DNA of 64,000 nt from Serratia marcescens (GCA_015548865.1 JADMXW010000008.1:80022-144021); one strand, 5' to 3'; counted from the stretch's first letter, positions 38,116-47,324 are shown. Made by a program: numbers and translations. The notes: generated by a model from the letters alone, not told the origin.

Positions 38116-39222
38116 CTATTTAAGGTGAGTCTGGAAGAACGAGGTCAGTTTATCGAAGGGGATGATGTTCACTCGGTCATATAAATCGGTATGATTGGCA
38201 CCTGGGATGATCATCAGCTCCTTGGGCTCTGCTGCCGCCGCATATGCCGTTTCGCTGAAATAACGCGAGTGTGCTTTTTCACCATGGATAAACAATATTG
38301 GACGTGGCGAAATTTCTGCAATATACGTCAGTATCGGCATATTCATGAATGACAGCGGAGTGGTCACCGCCCAGGCATTTCCCGAGTTCACTGCGCGCAG
38401 ATGGTACCCGCGCGGTGTCATGTAATAATCGTGATAGTCGACCAAAAACTGCGCCTCTCCGCCTTTTAATGTGTTGTAGGGAGGCTGATATGCTGGAGCG
38501 CCCTTTTCAGCGTCCATCCACCGCTGCTGGCTCAATTGTTCCAGTGTTTGTGTGCGCTGCTCAAGCGTCACGCTGTCGTTGTAACCCTTTGACATAACGC
38601 GCGTCATGTCGTACATGGTGCTGGCAACTACTGCTTTGATGCGTTTATCTACTGCGGCGGCATTCAGCGCCATTCCGCCCCAGCCGCAAACACCAATGAT
38701 GCCAATACGCCCACGGTCAACGTTGGGTTGCAGGCCGAGAAAATCTACCGCTGCGCTGAAGTCCTCGGTGTTGATATCCGGTGAAGCGATATTGCGCGGT
38801 TCCCCTCCGCTTTCTCCAGTGTAGGAAGGATCGAAGGCCAGTGTGATGAATCCGCGTTCTGCCATGGTTTGCGCATAAAGGCCGGAGGATTGCTCTTTCA
38901 CCGCACCAAACGGGCCGCCCACAGCAATGGCTGGCAGTTTACCGCGGGCATTTTTCGGCTGATACAGGTCAGCGGCCAGGGTGATACCATAGCGGTTTTT
39001 AAAGCTGACTTTCTTGTGATCCACCTTGTCGCTTTTGGCAAATGTTTTGTCCCAGTCGTCGCTGAGTTGTATTGGCGATTGCGCGAAGGCCTGGCTGGTG
39101 GCTACTGCGCTAACGCTAAAAGCGGCGATGCTGGCACCGGTTATTTTTAGCAAATTACGGCGAGCCACATCGGGTTCATCCTGACGTGAAAGAGGGCTGC
39201 CGGTTTCATTGTTTTTGCTCAT
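38116..39222 (-). CDS. Tat-exported alpha/beta hydrolase
   Basis: 368 aa from the ATG at 39222 (GGAG upstream); the frame extends further upstream but without a start signal. A twin-arginine signal (ARRNLLKITGASIAAF, residues about 20-45) sends the folded enzyme to the periplasm. A dienelactone-hydrolase/DUF1100-like alpha/beta hydrolase follows, with nucleophile-elbow-like GVCGWGGMAL, which has Cys and Gly rather than GxSxG, and a late His in PGANHTDLYD. The substrate is unknown. It diverges from an AraC regulator over 178 nt, the pattern seen for stress-linked hydrolase/reductase genes next to AraC regulators. Confidence 0.8.
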   Translation of the reverse strand: MSKNNETGSPLSRQDEPDVARRNLLKITGASIAAFSVSAVATSQAFAQSPIQLSDDWDKTFAKSDKVDHKKVSFKNRYGITLAADLYQPKNARGKLPAIAVGGPFGAVKEQSSGLYAQTMAERGFITLAFDPSYTGESGGEPRNIASPDINTEDFSAAVDFLGLQPNVDRGRIGIIGVCGWGGMALNAAAVDKRIKAVVASTMYDMTRVMSKGYNDSVTLEQRTQTLEQLSQQRWMDAEKGAPAYQPPYNTLKGGEAQFLVDYHDYYMTPRGYHLRAVNSGNAWAVTTPLSFMNMPILTYIAEISPRPILFIHGEKAHSRYFSETAYAAAAEPKELMIIPGANHTDLYDRVNIIPFDKLTSFFQTHLK

Positions 39223-39400
39223 GGTGATTTCTCCAGATGGGGCTGATGCGGGCTGCATTGCATTTTCACGCCGTATACGGCTTTTCAATAGCAAGATCCT
39301 ACGTGTTTCTTGCCTAATCCTCCGGCGTAGCAAAACGGCACATGACTTGGAGGAAATCAGCGACGTACTATTGACCCATCGAGGATTGGGGAGGATAGCC

Positions 39401-40336
39401 ATGACGATTCAATACGTGAATAAGCGAGATGCCGGCAGGTCGCTCAACGCAATACATGCAGGTCTGGCGGAAATAATTGGGCACTGGACACAGGGAAAGG
39501 AGGATTGTACAACCCCGATTGAAAATCTCTCTTTCTTTCGTCGAGAAGTTCCCACGGAGCCTTGTGCTTGCACAGTTGAACCAAGCGTTTTGTTTGTTGT
39601 GCAGGGAGCAAAACAGTTGTTGGTGGGTGAACAACCGTTTGTTTACAATACCGAACACTTCCTGCTCAACTCATTGGATATCCCCGCCAGTTCGCAAGTG
39701 CTCAATGCCAGTTTGGAGCAACCTTGCTTGGGGTTTATGCTTCGTCTGGATCTGCGAATGATGGCGGATATCATCGCGCAAAGTGGCATGCCAGTGCCGC
39801 GCGACCGTACCCGTGATGGATGCACGGCACTCGGTACGGTCACCTATGCCTTATTGGAACCGTTTGAGCGACTGTTGAACCTGCTGCATGAGCCAGAGGC
39901 CATTACGATTGTTGCTCCACTGATTGAGCGAGAGATCCACTTTCGGCTGTTGACGAGCGATCTGGCTGGCCGCCTTTGGCAAATTGCATCAGTAGGGAGT
40001 CAGAGCCATCGGGTTGCGAGAGCCATTGATTGGCTCCGCATTCACTATTCTCAGCCGTTTCGCATCGAAGAGCTTGCTGAGCATGTGCAAATGAGCCCAT
40101 CGACGCTTCATCATCACTTCCGTTTGCTGACAACCATGAGCCCTTTGCAGTATCAGAAATGGCTACGATTAAACGAAGCAAGGCGTTTGATGCTAAACGA
40201 AAATCTCGATGCGGCAAACGCCGCTTTTAATGTTGGCTATGAAAGCCCCTCACAGTTTAGCCGTGAGTATGGACGCCTCTTTGGCGTATCGCCTAAACGT
40301 GATATTGACGCCTTGCGGAGCAGTGGAATGAAATAA
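39401..40336 (+). CDS. AraC-family regulator with AraC_N domain
   Basis: 311 aa from the ATG at 39401 behind GGGGAGGA. Residues about 40-200 form the AraC_N/cupin-like domain of the YqhC group; residues about 220-305 carry the two helix-turn-helix units (FRIEELAEHVQMSPSTLHHHFR and NAAFNVGYESPSQFSREYGRLFG). It faces the Tat hydrolase gene and probably activates it. YqhC relatives respond to aldehydes; whether this one does is inference. Confidence 0.88.
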   Translation: MTIQYVNKRDAGRSLNAIHAGLAEIIGHWTQGKEDCTTPIENLSFFRREVPTEPCACTVEPSVLFVVQGAKQLLVGEQPFVYNTEHFLLNSLDIPASSQVLNASLEQPCLGFMLRLDLRMMADIIAQSGMPVPRDRTRDGCTALGTVTYALLEPFERLLNLLHEPEAITIVAPLIEREIHFRLLTSDLAGRLWQIASVGSQSHRVARAIDWLRIHYSQPFRIEELAEHVQMSPSTLHHHFRLLTTMSPLQYQKWLRLNEARRLMLNENLDAANAAFNVGYESPSQFSREYGRLFGVSPKRDIDALRSSGMK

Positions 40337-40365
40337 CCCGTATCGGCATGCATTTGATGTCCTTT

Positions 40366-41259
40366 TCAGGATGGGTATCTTAGCGCATTGATAACCAGCG
40401 ACAGCGCCGGTGCCACCTGACGGCGACTAGCGTAATAGAGGTGGTAGCCCGGAAATAGCGGCCACCAGGCTTCCAATACGGGAATCAGTCGCCCGCTATC
40501 AATGTGTGGTTGTGCCAGGTCCAGTGGAATGTAAGCGAAGCCCAAACCATCCAGCGCACCCTGTAGCATCAGGTATGTGTTGTTAAATACCGTCTGCCCT
40601 GCGACACGTACCGTTAGCGATTTGCCCTCCTGCTCGAAATCCCAGGCGTAAAGCCCTCCGAGGGTCGGAAGTCGTAGATTGATGCAAGTATGGGCTATCA
40701 GATCGCCGGGCGTGTTGGGAATCGTTTTTCCCTGAAGATATTCCGGTGCACCAACCACCGCCATGCTAAAATCAGGCCCGATTCGTACGGCGATCATGTC
40801 TTTATCTACGATGCTGCCGACCCGAACTCCCGCGTCAAACTGCTGTGTGACGATGTCCGTCAGCCCATAGTCAACGCTGAGTTCAACCTGTATATCCGGA
40901 AACTGCTTCAGCAATGCCTGTAAACGCGGCCAGATGGCAGAGGCGATCGCGTGATCGTGTGCCGTTATGCGCACCGTTCCTGCTGGTTTATCACTGAGCG
41001 ATCGCAGGGCATCAAGTTCACTGTCCAGCTCGCTTAGCATGGGGGCGAGTGTGTTATAGAGACGCAGACCCGCTTCTGTCAGTGCCACACTACGCGTGGT
41101 GCGCATCAATAGCCGGATGCCCAGACGCTCTTCTAAAGCGGTGATGGCGTGGCTAAGCCCCGAGCGCGACATTCCCAGTTGCGCAGCTGCTCGTGTGAAA
41201 TTTTTCTCTTGTGCTACCTGCTGAAAGGCGCGCAAGTCATTCAGATTCTCAATTGTCAT
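40366..41259 (-). CDS. LysR-type regulator
   Basis: 297 aa. N-terminal winged helix ([43 protein letters not shown]) and a ligand-binding domain. It diverges from the cupin/carboxymuconolactone-decarboxylase pair across 138 nt and is their likely regulator. Such sets are frequent in Enterobacterales and Burkholderiales. Its start overlaps no other gene. Confidence 0.85.
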   Translation of the reverse strand: MTIENLNDLRAFQQVAQEKNFTRAAAQLGMSRSGLSHAITALEERLGIRLLMRTTRSVALTEAGLRLYNTLAPMLSELDSELDALRSLSDKPAGTVRITAHDHAIASAIWPRLQALLKQFPDIQVELSVDYGLTDIVTQQFDAGVRVGSIVDKDMIAVRIGPDFSMAVVGAPEYLQGKTIPNTPGDLIAHTCINLRLPTLGGLYAWDFEQEGKSLTVRVAGQTVFNNTYLMLQGALDGLGFAYIPLDLAQPHIDSGRLIPVLEAWWPLFPGYHLYYASRRQVAPALSLVINALRYPS

Positions 41260-41397
41260 TGTTGCATCCTATGCACATACCCGTTCTGATTTGACTATCT
41301 TATCAACTAATCCTTCTGGCTTTACACTTTATGCTGAAATGTCGTTATTGCCGTTGCCCTGGCATTCCATTCACTGACCCTGAAGTACGGAGCCTGT

Positions 41398-41883
41398 ATG
41401 AAGAGACTTGCCGTTATCGCTATCTCCCTTGCACTTTCTGTCTCAGCCGTTTTCGCTAAGGAGAACTCTCCCATGATTACTGTATTGCAAAGTGGTGCGA
41501 AACCTTCCGTTAAAGGTCCGGCGGAGTATTTCACCGGTACTGTGCGTATTGATTCGCCGTTTCAGGGCACCGAACCTGCCCGTGTGGGCGGTGCTACCGT
41601 TACCTTTGAACCTTCAGCTCGGACGGCCTGGCACACACATCCTCTGGGACAAACGCTGATTGTGACCGCTGGTTTGGGGCGGGTGCAGGAGTGGGGTGGG
41701 CAGATACGCGAAATTCGCCCTGGAGATATAGTTTGGATACCGGCAGGTGTTAAACACTGGCACGGCGCGGCACCGGAAAACAGCATGTCTCACATTGCGA
41801 TCGCTGAAGCGTTGGAGGGTAAGGTGGTGGACTGGATGGAAAAAGTCAGCGATGCACAATACGCATTGCCTGAAAAATCATGA
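41398..41883 (+). CDS. Exported cupin protein
   Basis: 161 aa with a Sec signal peptide (cleavage after about residue 20, SVSAVFA). A single cupin barrel: motif 1 with [12 protein letters not shown], motif 2 with [16 protein letters not shown], giving the usual His/Gln/His metal ligands. This cupin type is usually paired with a carboxymuconolactone-decarboxylase protein, as here, and may act on quinone-like compounds in the periplasm. No precise reaction is known. Confidence 0.85.
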   Translation: MKRLAVIAISLALSVSAVFAKENSPMITVLQSGAKPSVKGPAEYFTGTVRIDSPFQGTEPARVGGATVTFEPSARTAWHTHPLGQTLIVTAGLGRVQEWGGQIREIRPGDIVWIPAGVKHWHGAAPENSMSHIAIAEALEGKVVDWMEKVSDAQYALPEKS

Positions 41884-41893
41884 GGACAGACAG

Positions 41894-42646
41894 ATGAAGA
41901 GAAGCATAAATACTGCTCTGATGATCTGTGCGGCGTTAGCATCCTCAGTGAGTTTTGCTGAAGAATCTTCAGATCCTCATCAGAAGAAAATTGAAGCGAT
42001 GTTGCAAAAACAGACGCATCCGTTGACGTTACAGCAAAAAAACATCGCTATGATTGCGGCGTATGCGGCAGCAGGCGATCTGCCTGGGCTCAACGTAGCC
42101 CTGAATCGCAGTTTGGATACAGGGCTGACGGTTAGTGATTGCCGCGAGGTTTTGGTACAACTCTATGCCTATGCTGGCTTTCCTCGCAGCCTTAACGCGC
42201 TGGGTGAATTGATGAAAGTGCTCGATGCACGCCGCTCTCAGGGAAAACACGATGCAGCAGGCAAAGAACCGGGCCCAATACCGACGCCAGAGGAAATGCT
42301 GGCAGAAGGAACGCGCAACCAAACAGCGTTGGTGGGCAGCCCGGTAACCGGTTCGCTGTTTGAATTCGCCCCCGCCATCGATCAGTATCTGAAAGGGCAC
42401 TTGTTTGGTGCTATTTTTGCGCGGGATAATATCGACTGGAAAAGCCGCGAGCTGGCTACGGTGGGCGCGCTGGCGGCGATGAATGGCGTTGAACCACAGT
42501 TGAAAGCACATCTTGGGATCAGCATGAATGTGGGGTTGAGTTTGAACCAACTGAAGGAATTGGTGCCTTTTTTCAGGGAACAGGGTCAAGATAACGTGGC
42601 GCAGCGGCTTGAGGTTGTACTTGAGTCGGTAAGAAACGGTAATTGA
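41894..42646 (+). CDS. Exported carboxymuconolactone decarboxylase-family protein
   Basis: 250 aa from the ATG at 41894 (GAGGACAG upstream), with a signal peptide ending near residue 22 (SSVSFA). It contains two CMD/AhpD-like helical repeats, at about 50-120 and 155-240; the typical REL-ATVGALAAMNG segment is in the second. CxxC, the redox motif of AhpD, is absent, so a peroxidase role is not supported. It follows the cupin gene by 10 nt in one operon. Confidence 0.82.
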   Translation: MKRSINTALMICAALASSVSFAEESSDPHQKKIEAMLQKQTHPLTLQQKNIAMIAAYAAAGDLPGLNVALNRSLDTGLTVSDCREVLVQLYAYAGFPRSLNALGELMKVLDARRSQGKHDAAGKEPGPIPTPEEMLAEGTRNQTALVGSPVTGSLFEFAPAIDQYLKGHLFGAIFARDNIDWKSRELATVGALAAMNGVEPQLKAHLGISMNVGLSLNQLKELVPFFREQGQDNVAQRLEVVLESVRNGN

Positions 42647-42654
42647 GAGAGATT

Positions 42655-42677
42655 GCGCCAGGGAAATATCCTGGCGC
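42655..42677. terminator. Hairpin between convergent genes
   Basis: GCGCCAGG (42655-42662) pairs perfectly with CCTGGCGC (42670-42677), seven-base loop, just after the CMD stop and before the convergent EthD gene end. No T tract follows, so it may stabilise the 3' end or act as a weak bidirectional terminator. Confidence 0.5.
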
Positions 42678-42747
42678 GGCGTCTACTTGAAACGGAAATA
42701 TCTACACGGGGCATTTTAGGCGCGACCGCTGGAACGGTGGGAGGCCA

Positions 42748-43134
42748 TCACCCCTTCTTCTCAGAAATAACATGTCGTTCTTCGCCATACCACAGCTGTG
42801 AATGTGCCAGATCGACGAATTTACGCTCATCCTCAATGAGTTCCTGAAGCGCCTTTAAGCCTTCTCCTGTTTTTCTTGCGGCAATATGTGATTCCATATC
42901 GTCCCACCATAGCTCGGCACACCCATCAAAATCGACAGGATCTGTTTGTCTGGTACGTTGAAGTGCGTGCTGCGCTGCCGCATCTGCGAAGGGAAATGTT
43001 TGAATATATCTGCGAATGCCGAGAAGTGCTGCATGCTTGCTAACCAGTGACGCATGATTATTACGCCAGTAACGATCAAATTCTTCCCGTGTTAAGCGGG
43101 GATGTCTTTTTACACACATGATGAGTTTTAACAT
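42748..43134 (-). CDS. EthD-domain protein
   Basis: 128 aa from the ATG at 43134 with AAAGGAGT upstream. Ferredoxin-like EthD fold: LKLIMCVKRHPRLTREEFDRYWRNNHASLV is the family signature. EthD proteins are small dimeric alpha-beta barrel proteins found with ether or polyketide-degrading and cyclising enzymes. The gene is controlled by a MerR-type promoter shared with the divergent regulator. Confidence 0.85.
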   Translation of the reverse strand: MLKLIMCVKRHPRLTREEFDRYWRNNHASLVSKHAALLGIRRYIQTFPFADAAAQHALQRTRQTDPVDFDGCAELWWDDMESHIAARKTGEGLKALQELIEDERKFVDLAHSQLWYGEERHVISEKKG

Positions 43135-43164
43135 GTTACGACTCCTTTTATTCTGGAGCGTCAA

Positions 43165-43196
43165 ATCTTACACTCTGACAGTAATGTCAGAGTCAA
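43165..43196 (-). promoter_or_regulatory. MerR-type promoter and operator for the EthD gene
   Basis: A dyad ACTCTGAC (43172-43179), six-base spacer, GTCAGAGT (43186-43193) lies between a -35 TTGACT and a -10 TAAGAT on the minus strand, separated by 20 bp. A stretched 19-20-bp spacer with a central palindrome is the hallmark of MerR-activated promoters, where the regulator twists DNA to bring the boxes into phase. Confidence 0.75.
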
Positions 43197-43206
43197 GGGG
43201 GGCTTG

Positions 43207-43539
43207 ATGCAAATAGGGAAACTGTCTGAACTGACTGGCGTGAGCATCCGAATGCTGCGCTACTATGAAAATTCGGGTCTGCTTCACCCAACGCGAACGG
43301 AAACAGGCTACCGTCACTTCGCTGCACAAGATGTGGATGTAGTGAGACGTATCGTGATGCTGAACCGGGCAGGTTTTACGCTACCGGTTATTGCCAGTGT
43401 GCTGAACTGTGTGCGTGCGAAGGCCACACCCTGTGAAACGTTGAAGATAAAAATACGGGAACAGTTGGCACTGATCGACCGTCAGGTTGACGCGTTGGGG
43501 GAGAGTCGGGCATTGCTTAATGGGTTGCTTGCTAGATAG
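43207..43539 (+). CDS. MerR-family regulator
   Basis: 110 aa from the ATG at 43207. N-terminal MerR helix-turn-helix (IGKLSELTGVSIRMLRYYENSGLLHPTRTETGYRHF), then the dimerisation helix. It lacks the cysteine cluster of metal-sensing MerR proteins; two lone cysteines are present (NCVRAKATPCETL). It diverges from the EthD gene with the operator in between and likely controls both. Confidence 0.88.
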   Translation: MQIGKLSELTGVSIRMLRYYENSGLLHPTRTETGYRHFAAQDVDVVRRIVMLNRAGFTLPVIASVLNCVRAKATPCETLKIKIREQLALIDRQVDALGESRALLNGLLAR

Positions 43540-43582
43540 TGCGGGGAAGGTTTTCCTCAGAACATGTCATTAAAGGATTAAT

Positions 43583-43807
43583 ATGAATAAAAATGATATT
43601 TATCTTGGGGTGTTACGATTATCACTTCCTCACATTAGAAATGGTTCGACCAGGGGAGTTCTGGCAAGGCTAAAAGATAAATCGGTGTATTTTGGGCTTT
43701 CAGGGCAGAACGGCGAATTTATTGCGTGGGAGGATAGCTGGCTCATTCCTTTAGTGCTGAGTGGTAAGGGCAGTTTTGTAGCAACGCCTCGACATGCTAT
43801 AAAATGA
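43583..43807 (+). CDS. Small hypothetical protein
   Basis: 74 aa from the ATG at 43583 with AAAGGA upstream. No family recognised. The mix of hydrophobic strands and a WEDSW segment could be a small beta-rich fold. Codon use is AT-richer than the MerR gene before it. An inverted repeat (43836-43912) and a PipB-like gene follow, so this may be the edge of an acquired segment. Confidence 0.4.
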   Translation: MNKNDIYLGVLRLSLPHIRNGSTRGVLARLKDKSVYFGLSGQNGEFIAWEDSWLIPLVLSGKGSFVATPRHAIK

Positions 43808-43835
43808 GGCTTGTGTTATTATGTGAGCCTAGGGT

Positions 43836-43912
43836 TTCCCATAAGTCAGTTTGATGCGGTGTGAGGATCGCATATTATGATAAATACGACTTAGCGACTG
43901 GTCTTATGGGAA
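43836..43912. repeat. Inverted repeat of 10-bp arms
   Basis: TTCCCATAAG (43836-43845) and CTTATGGGAA (43903-43912) are perfect inverted arms; partial complementarity extends beyond them (CAGT/ACTG). The 77-bp unit lies between the 74-aa gene and the 3' end of the PipB-like gene. It could be a short non-autonomous element or the fold of a transcript 3' end. Confidence 0.5.
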
Positions 43913-43934
43913 GGTTTTCTCATTTTTATATTAT

Positions 43935-44768
43935 TTAGCTAAAGTTGGACCATATTTCAATCTTAGGTGTGTGCTGAATTATCATCTTATTGATGTTGGC
44001 TCCCGGATGTTTTTTAACAGAAATAAAACTATCATAATCTACCTTTGCTTCGATCAAACTAGCACAAGTCAGGTCAGCCTGTTTCAAAACTGTACCGGAT
44101 AAGTCTGCTCTTAATAAATCAGAAAATGATAAGTCAGCACCGGATAAATTTACGCGATTCAGTCTGGCTTTTATTAAACGTGCATTAGAAAGATCTGTAT
44201 TTTCCATGTTTGCGTCAATGAGAATAGCTCTAAAGAGATCTGCATTAGAAAGATCTGCGTTACTCAAATTTTTCCCTGTGAGGTCTTGATGAGCCAGAGA
44301 TGCTCCGCGCAGGTTCATTTTACCTCTATCGGTTAAGATTACGGGATCTTGCGGTATACCTAATTCATCTCGTAGTTTCAATGTTCGGCATACATCAAGA
44401 AATCTCTGTGAGTCAATTTTATAGCTTTCGATGTAGTGATCTTTTTGTACTTCTACAGTGACATGATTTGGAGTACTTTCTGAGGAGATGAAAGATATTT
44501 TGCACCCATTAATATCGTCTAGAAACATGCACATGCCATTTTGAATGTCTTTTTCATTTACCCCAGACAAAGCGTAGATCATACTGTCTACTATCTGGTT
44601 GTAGAATTTATCATTAGCGCGTGTTATTCCACCAAAAGTGAATATATTTATTATGTGTTCAAGAATACCTTTTGGTGATGTTGCTTCTTTTATTGCGCTG
44701 TCTGTTCCAGTTCCTACTGCAGATAAACAATGTAATAAAGTGCTTGGAGATATGGCATTTATGCTCAT
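43935..44768 (-). CDS. PipB/PipB2-like pentapeptide-repeat T3SS effector
   Basis: 277 aa (Salmonella PipB 291 aa). The N-terminal half follows PipB closely: AGTGT-like VGTGTDSAIKEATSPKGILE, NIFTFGGITRAND, and LDDINGCKI. The C-terminal part, about residues 150-235, is a run of A(D/N)LSx pentapeptide repeats that would fold into a quadrilateral beta helix. In Salmonella, PipB and PipB2 are secreted by the SPI-2 T3SS and sit on vacuole membranes and tubules. A SPI-2-type T3SS lies 15 kb away here, so translocation by it is likely; the N-terminal region would hold the export signal. The gene is lower in GC than its neighbours, next to the island. Confidence 0.8.
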   Translation of the reverse strand: MSINAISPSTLLHCLSAVGTGTDSAIKEATSPKGILEHIINIFTFGGITRANDKFYNQIVDSMIYALSGVNEKDIQNGMCMFLDDINGCKISFISSESTPNHVTVEVQKDHYIESYKIDSQRFLDVCRTLKLRDELGIPQDPVILTDRGKMNLRGASLAHQDLTGKNLSNADLSNADLFRAILIDANMENTDLSNARLIKARLNRVNLSGADLSFSDLLRADLSGTVLKQADLTCASLIEAKVDYDSFISVKKHPGANINKMIIQHTPKIEIWSNFS

Positions 44769-45026
44769 GCTTAACTAGCCTATATTTTATATTGCTGAGA
44801 ATAAATATGATTACATCAATTAGTCGGCTTAATAATAGGGTGATATGCGTAATTTAATGCGTTAATAATCTGAAGAAGACTGTTTTGCGAGATATTTACA
44901 TGTAATGGAGCTCGGCCTTCCGGGCTGAATAAAATCGAGCCATTCATTTGTAAAGGGTTTTGGACTCGTTAGTTTTACCTGATTGTGGGAGAGGAGATAA
45001 CGTGATGAGAACATTCAGGATCCCTT
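44769..45026. other. Spacer upstream of the PipB-like gene
   Basis: 258 nt, AT-rich on the left. It should contain the promoter of the minus-strand PipB-like gene, possibly with SsrB sites that I could not delimit. From about 44985 it becomes homologous to 59425 onward (shared CATTCAGGATCC and AATCCCCCAAAACATAAGAT), the start of the duplicated ccd module. Confidence 0.5.
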
Positions 45027-45332
45027 TCAAATCCCCCAAAACATAAGATTAATAGCACCCTTAATTTCATCGGCATACTCGCCAAGATCCGCGATCTCTT
45101 CGCCAATCACCTCAACGGGAACACTCGATAGCTCAGTGGTCATCAGCCGATAATCGTCGCCGTTGATGCGAATCTCAGGGAACAGCATCTTATTCACTTT
45201 CTCAGACAGGTGATGTGATTCGATAAGCGGGATAACTATGCGCCGTTTCGGCGTCTCGACAATATCACTTTGCACATCAACAAACATCTTGTAGTGACTG
45301 GCGCGTTTGTATTGATAAACAATGAATTGCAT
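45027..45332 (-). CDS. ccdB: CcdB-family toxin, left copy
   Basis: 101 aa from the ATG at 45332, the length of F-plasmid CcdB. It keeps the N-terminal [29 protein letters not shown] and the C-terminal NLMFWGI whose Trp-Gly-Ile end poisons DNA gyrase. It overlaps the antitoxin gene by TGATCAC-like linkage (stop of ccdA adjacent). It is nearly the same as the copy at 59459-59764. Confidence 0.92.
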   Translation of the reverse strand: MQFIVYQYKRASHYKMFVDVQSDIVETPKRRIVIPLIESHHLSEKVNKMLFPEIRINGDDYRLMTTELSSVPVEVIGEEIADLGEYADEIKGAINLMFWGI

Positions 45333-45334
45333 GA

Positions 45335-45553
45335 TCACCAGTTCCTGTTTTCATCCGCAAACGAGCCATTCTGTGCGATAAATCGGGCGACTTCCTCCAT
45401 CCCTTCGCGGTTTTCTTTCTTCCACTTTTCTGCCTTTATGCGGCGAGCTTCTTTGCCAATAACATCATTCACCAGCCCAGAGATGTTGATTCCAGCAGCA
45501 CTCAGAACCTGATAATTGTCTTTGTCCACGGTAACGCTTACGTGGTGTTTCAT
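45335..45553 (-). CDS. ccdA: CcdA-family antitoxin, left copy
   Basis: 72 aa, the CcdA length. N-terminal ribbon-helix-helix DNA-binding part ([29 protein letters not shown]) and C-terminal toxin-binding tail ([21 protein letters not shown]). It is upstream of ccdB and would repress the operon. Differs from the copy at 59767-59985 in a few residues, so cross-neutralisation is likely. Confidence 0.92.
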   Translation of the reverse strand: MKHHVSVTVDKDNYQVLSAAGINISGLVNDVIGKEARRIKAEKWKKENREGMEEVARFIAQNGSFADENRNW

Positions 45554-45611
45554 GATAGTACTCCTATTGTGTGCATACTTTGAGTATATACTTCACGTGG
45601 TTGTTCAGCAA

Positions 45612-45810
45612 TTAGTCAAAATTCAACGCCAACCGTTTAAGCTCCTCAAAGGCATAAACCCGAAAAACATTACGGTGCTTCGTTTCCTGCGGAATGCACT
45701 GATGGCTTACGATAGCGTATTTCACGCTCCCGAACAGCCGCTCAATTGCGGATCTAGCACGATGTAGAAAGCATATATCCAAAGCTTTTGAGTATGAGCG
45801 AACAATTAGT
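45612..45810 (-). pseudogene. Remnant of a MobC-like gene, left copy
   Basis: The last ~50 residues (IERLFGSVKYAIVSHQCIP to the ELKRLALNFD end) match the C-terminus of the intact 247-aa protein at 60044-60787. The segment before that matches only after a frame change: an internal loss of about 11 nt (CTCGCTTTAT is missing) breaks the frame. All N-terminal coding sequence is gone, replaced directly by the integrase start at 45811. Confidence 0.8.
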
Positions 45811-46115
45811 ACCATGAGTAGATATTGTTAGATAAAGCCCTAAAGAATCAGTGAGCTTGTATGTTTTTTCTAGGCTTTTGGCTGAGCGGATCTTGCTATC
45901 AGTTAACATGGGCGGGTCACTCCGTTCATCGAACTGAATGACCTGTAATTTGACTCACTTTTTTCCGGATACCTAGGGATAACTAAGAACGCATTGGGAA
46001 AGATTTTTACGCCACTCTGCTTACATTAAAAACACATAGGGATTTACGGGAACGCATCGGAGGGTATAAAAGCAAAAACCCAGCCATAGGCTGGGTTTTC
46101 TGAAGAAGTGGTGCC
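45811..46115. repeat. 305-bp direct repeat, left copy, with truncated integrase
   Basis: Identical by eye to 63694-63998. It carries, on the minus strand, the first 33 codons of the integrase (45909 down to 45811), its upstream region, the tRNA-Phe-type terminator and the first bases of the tRNA end. It marks the left border of an 18-kb segment and shows that a similar island once occupied the same site. Confidence 0.9.
46075..46099 (-). terminator. tRNA-Phe terminator, left copy
   Basis: AAAACCCAGCC (46075-46085), loop ATA, GGCTGGGTTTT (46089-46099): an 11-bp perfect stem. The A run and T run make it bidirectional. Its sequence and position beside a tRNA-Phe end resemble the terminator following pheV/pheU in enterobacteria. 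Confidence 0.75.
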
Positions 46116-46124
46116 CGGACTCGG
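46109..46124 (-). other. Attachment-site core: 3' end of tRNA-Phe
   Basis: TGGTGCCCGGACTCGG is the complement of the last 16 bases of enterobacterial tRNA-Phe (CCGAGTCCGGGCACCA). The match ends there and the next bases are unrelated. Such a 3'-end fragment is what site-specific integration into a tRNA gene leaves at the far border of an island. Confidence 0.75.
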
Positions 46125-46297
46125 GAACATTCAGCTTTCTATTAGGTTGAACGGCAGCATAAATTTTAACCATGTCGGTTGTCAAGACCCGTGGGTTGAC
46201 CCCGCTTTTTTGGCTGTTCAGAACGGATGAGTTTGCAAACCGCATGGCAAGCTGTCGGACTCGTTCTTTCTGTTAGTTTTCTTGCGCCATCATTAAA

Positions 46298-46320
46298 ACG
46301 TAATGACATTAGCGTTACGT
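46298..46320 (+). promoter_or_regulatory. Operator-like palindrome upstream of the DUF1778-GNAT operon
   Basis: ACGTAA (46298-46303) and TTACGT (46315-46320) are perfect inverted arms separated by 11 bp, 46 nt upstream of the antitoxin ATG. Ribbon-helix-helix antitoxins of this class repress their own operon through such palindromes. Confidence 0.6.
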
Positions 46321-46365
46321 GTGCTGTATGATTATCATCCAGATGACCGGTCGGAGGGTGACATC

Positions 46366-47144
<779 letters not shown>

Positions 47145-47264
47145 CTTGAAATCGCTGCTTCTGTGCGGATATTTCAAAAGCTCTTATTTAATCTTAGATT
47201 ACCCCCGGCAATTCTATGTAATGTTGCTATAGTCTTGCCATAAGTGAGTTCGAAGGAGTTACGG

Positions 47265-47324
47265 ATGAAGGAACTCGTTCTGGATATTGCATGCTTTATC
47301 TTTGGTATAATTTATTACTATTAA
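47265..47324 (+). CDS. Candidate 19-aa hydrophobic peptide
   Basis: The ATG at 47265 is preceded by AAGGAG at ideal spacing (47253-47258), and a plausible TATAGT -10 element lies at about 47229. The frame encodes MKELVLDIACFIFGIIYYY and then TAA. One hydrophobic helix with an aromatic C-terminus could be a membrane peptide, possibly a type I toxin or a regulatory leader. It sits between the TA pair and the AraC gene. There is no homology evidence. Confidence 0.4.
   Translation: MKELVLDIACFIFGIIYYY

Noticed and set aside
43583..43807. Immunity or antitoxin gene for the PipB-like protein
   Set aside because: No family evidence and wrong orientation for a pair; left as hypothetical.
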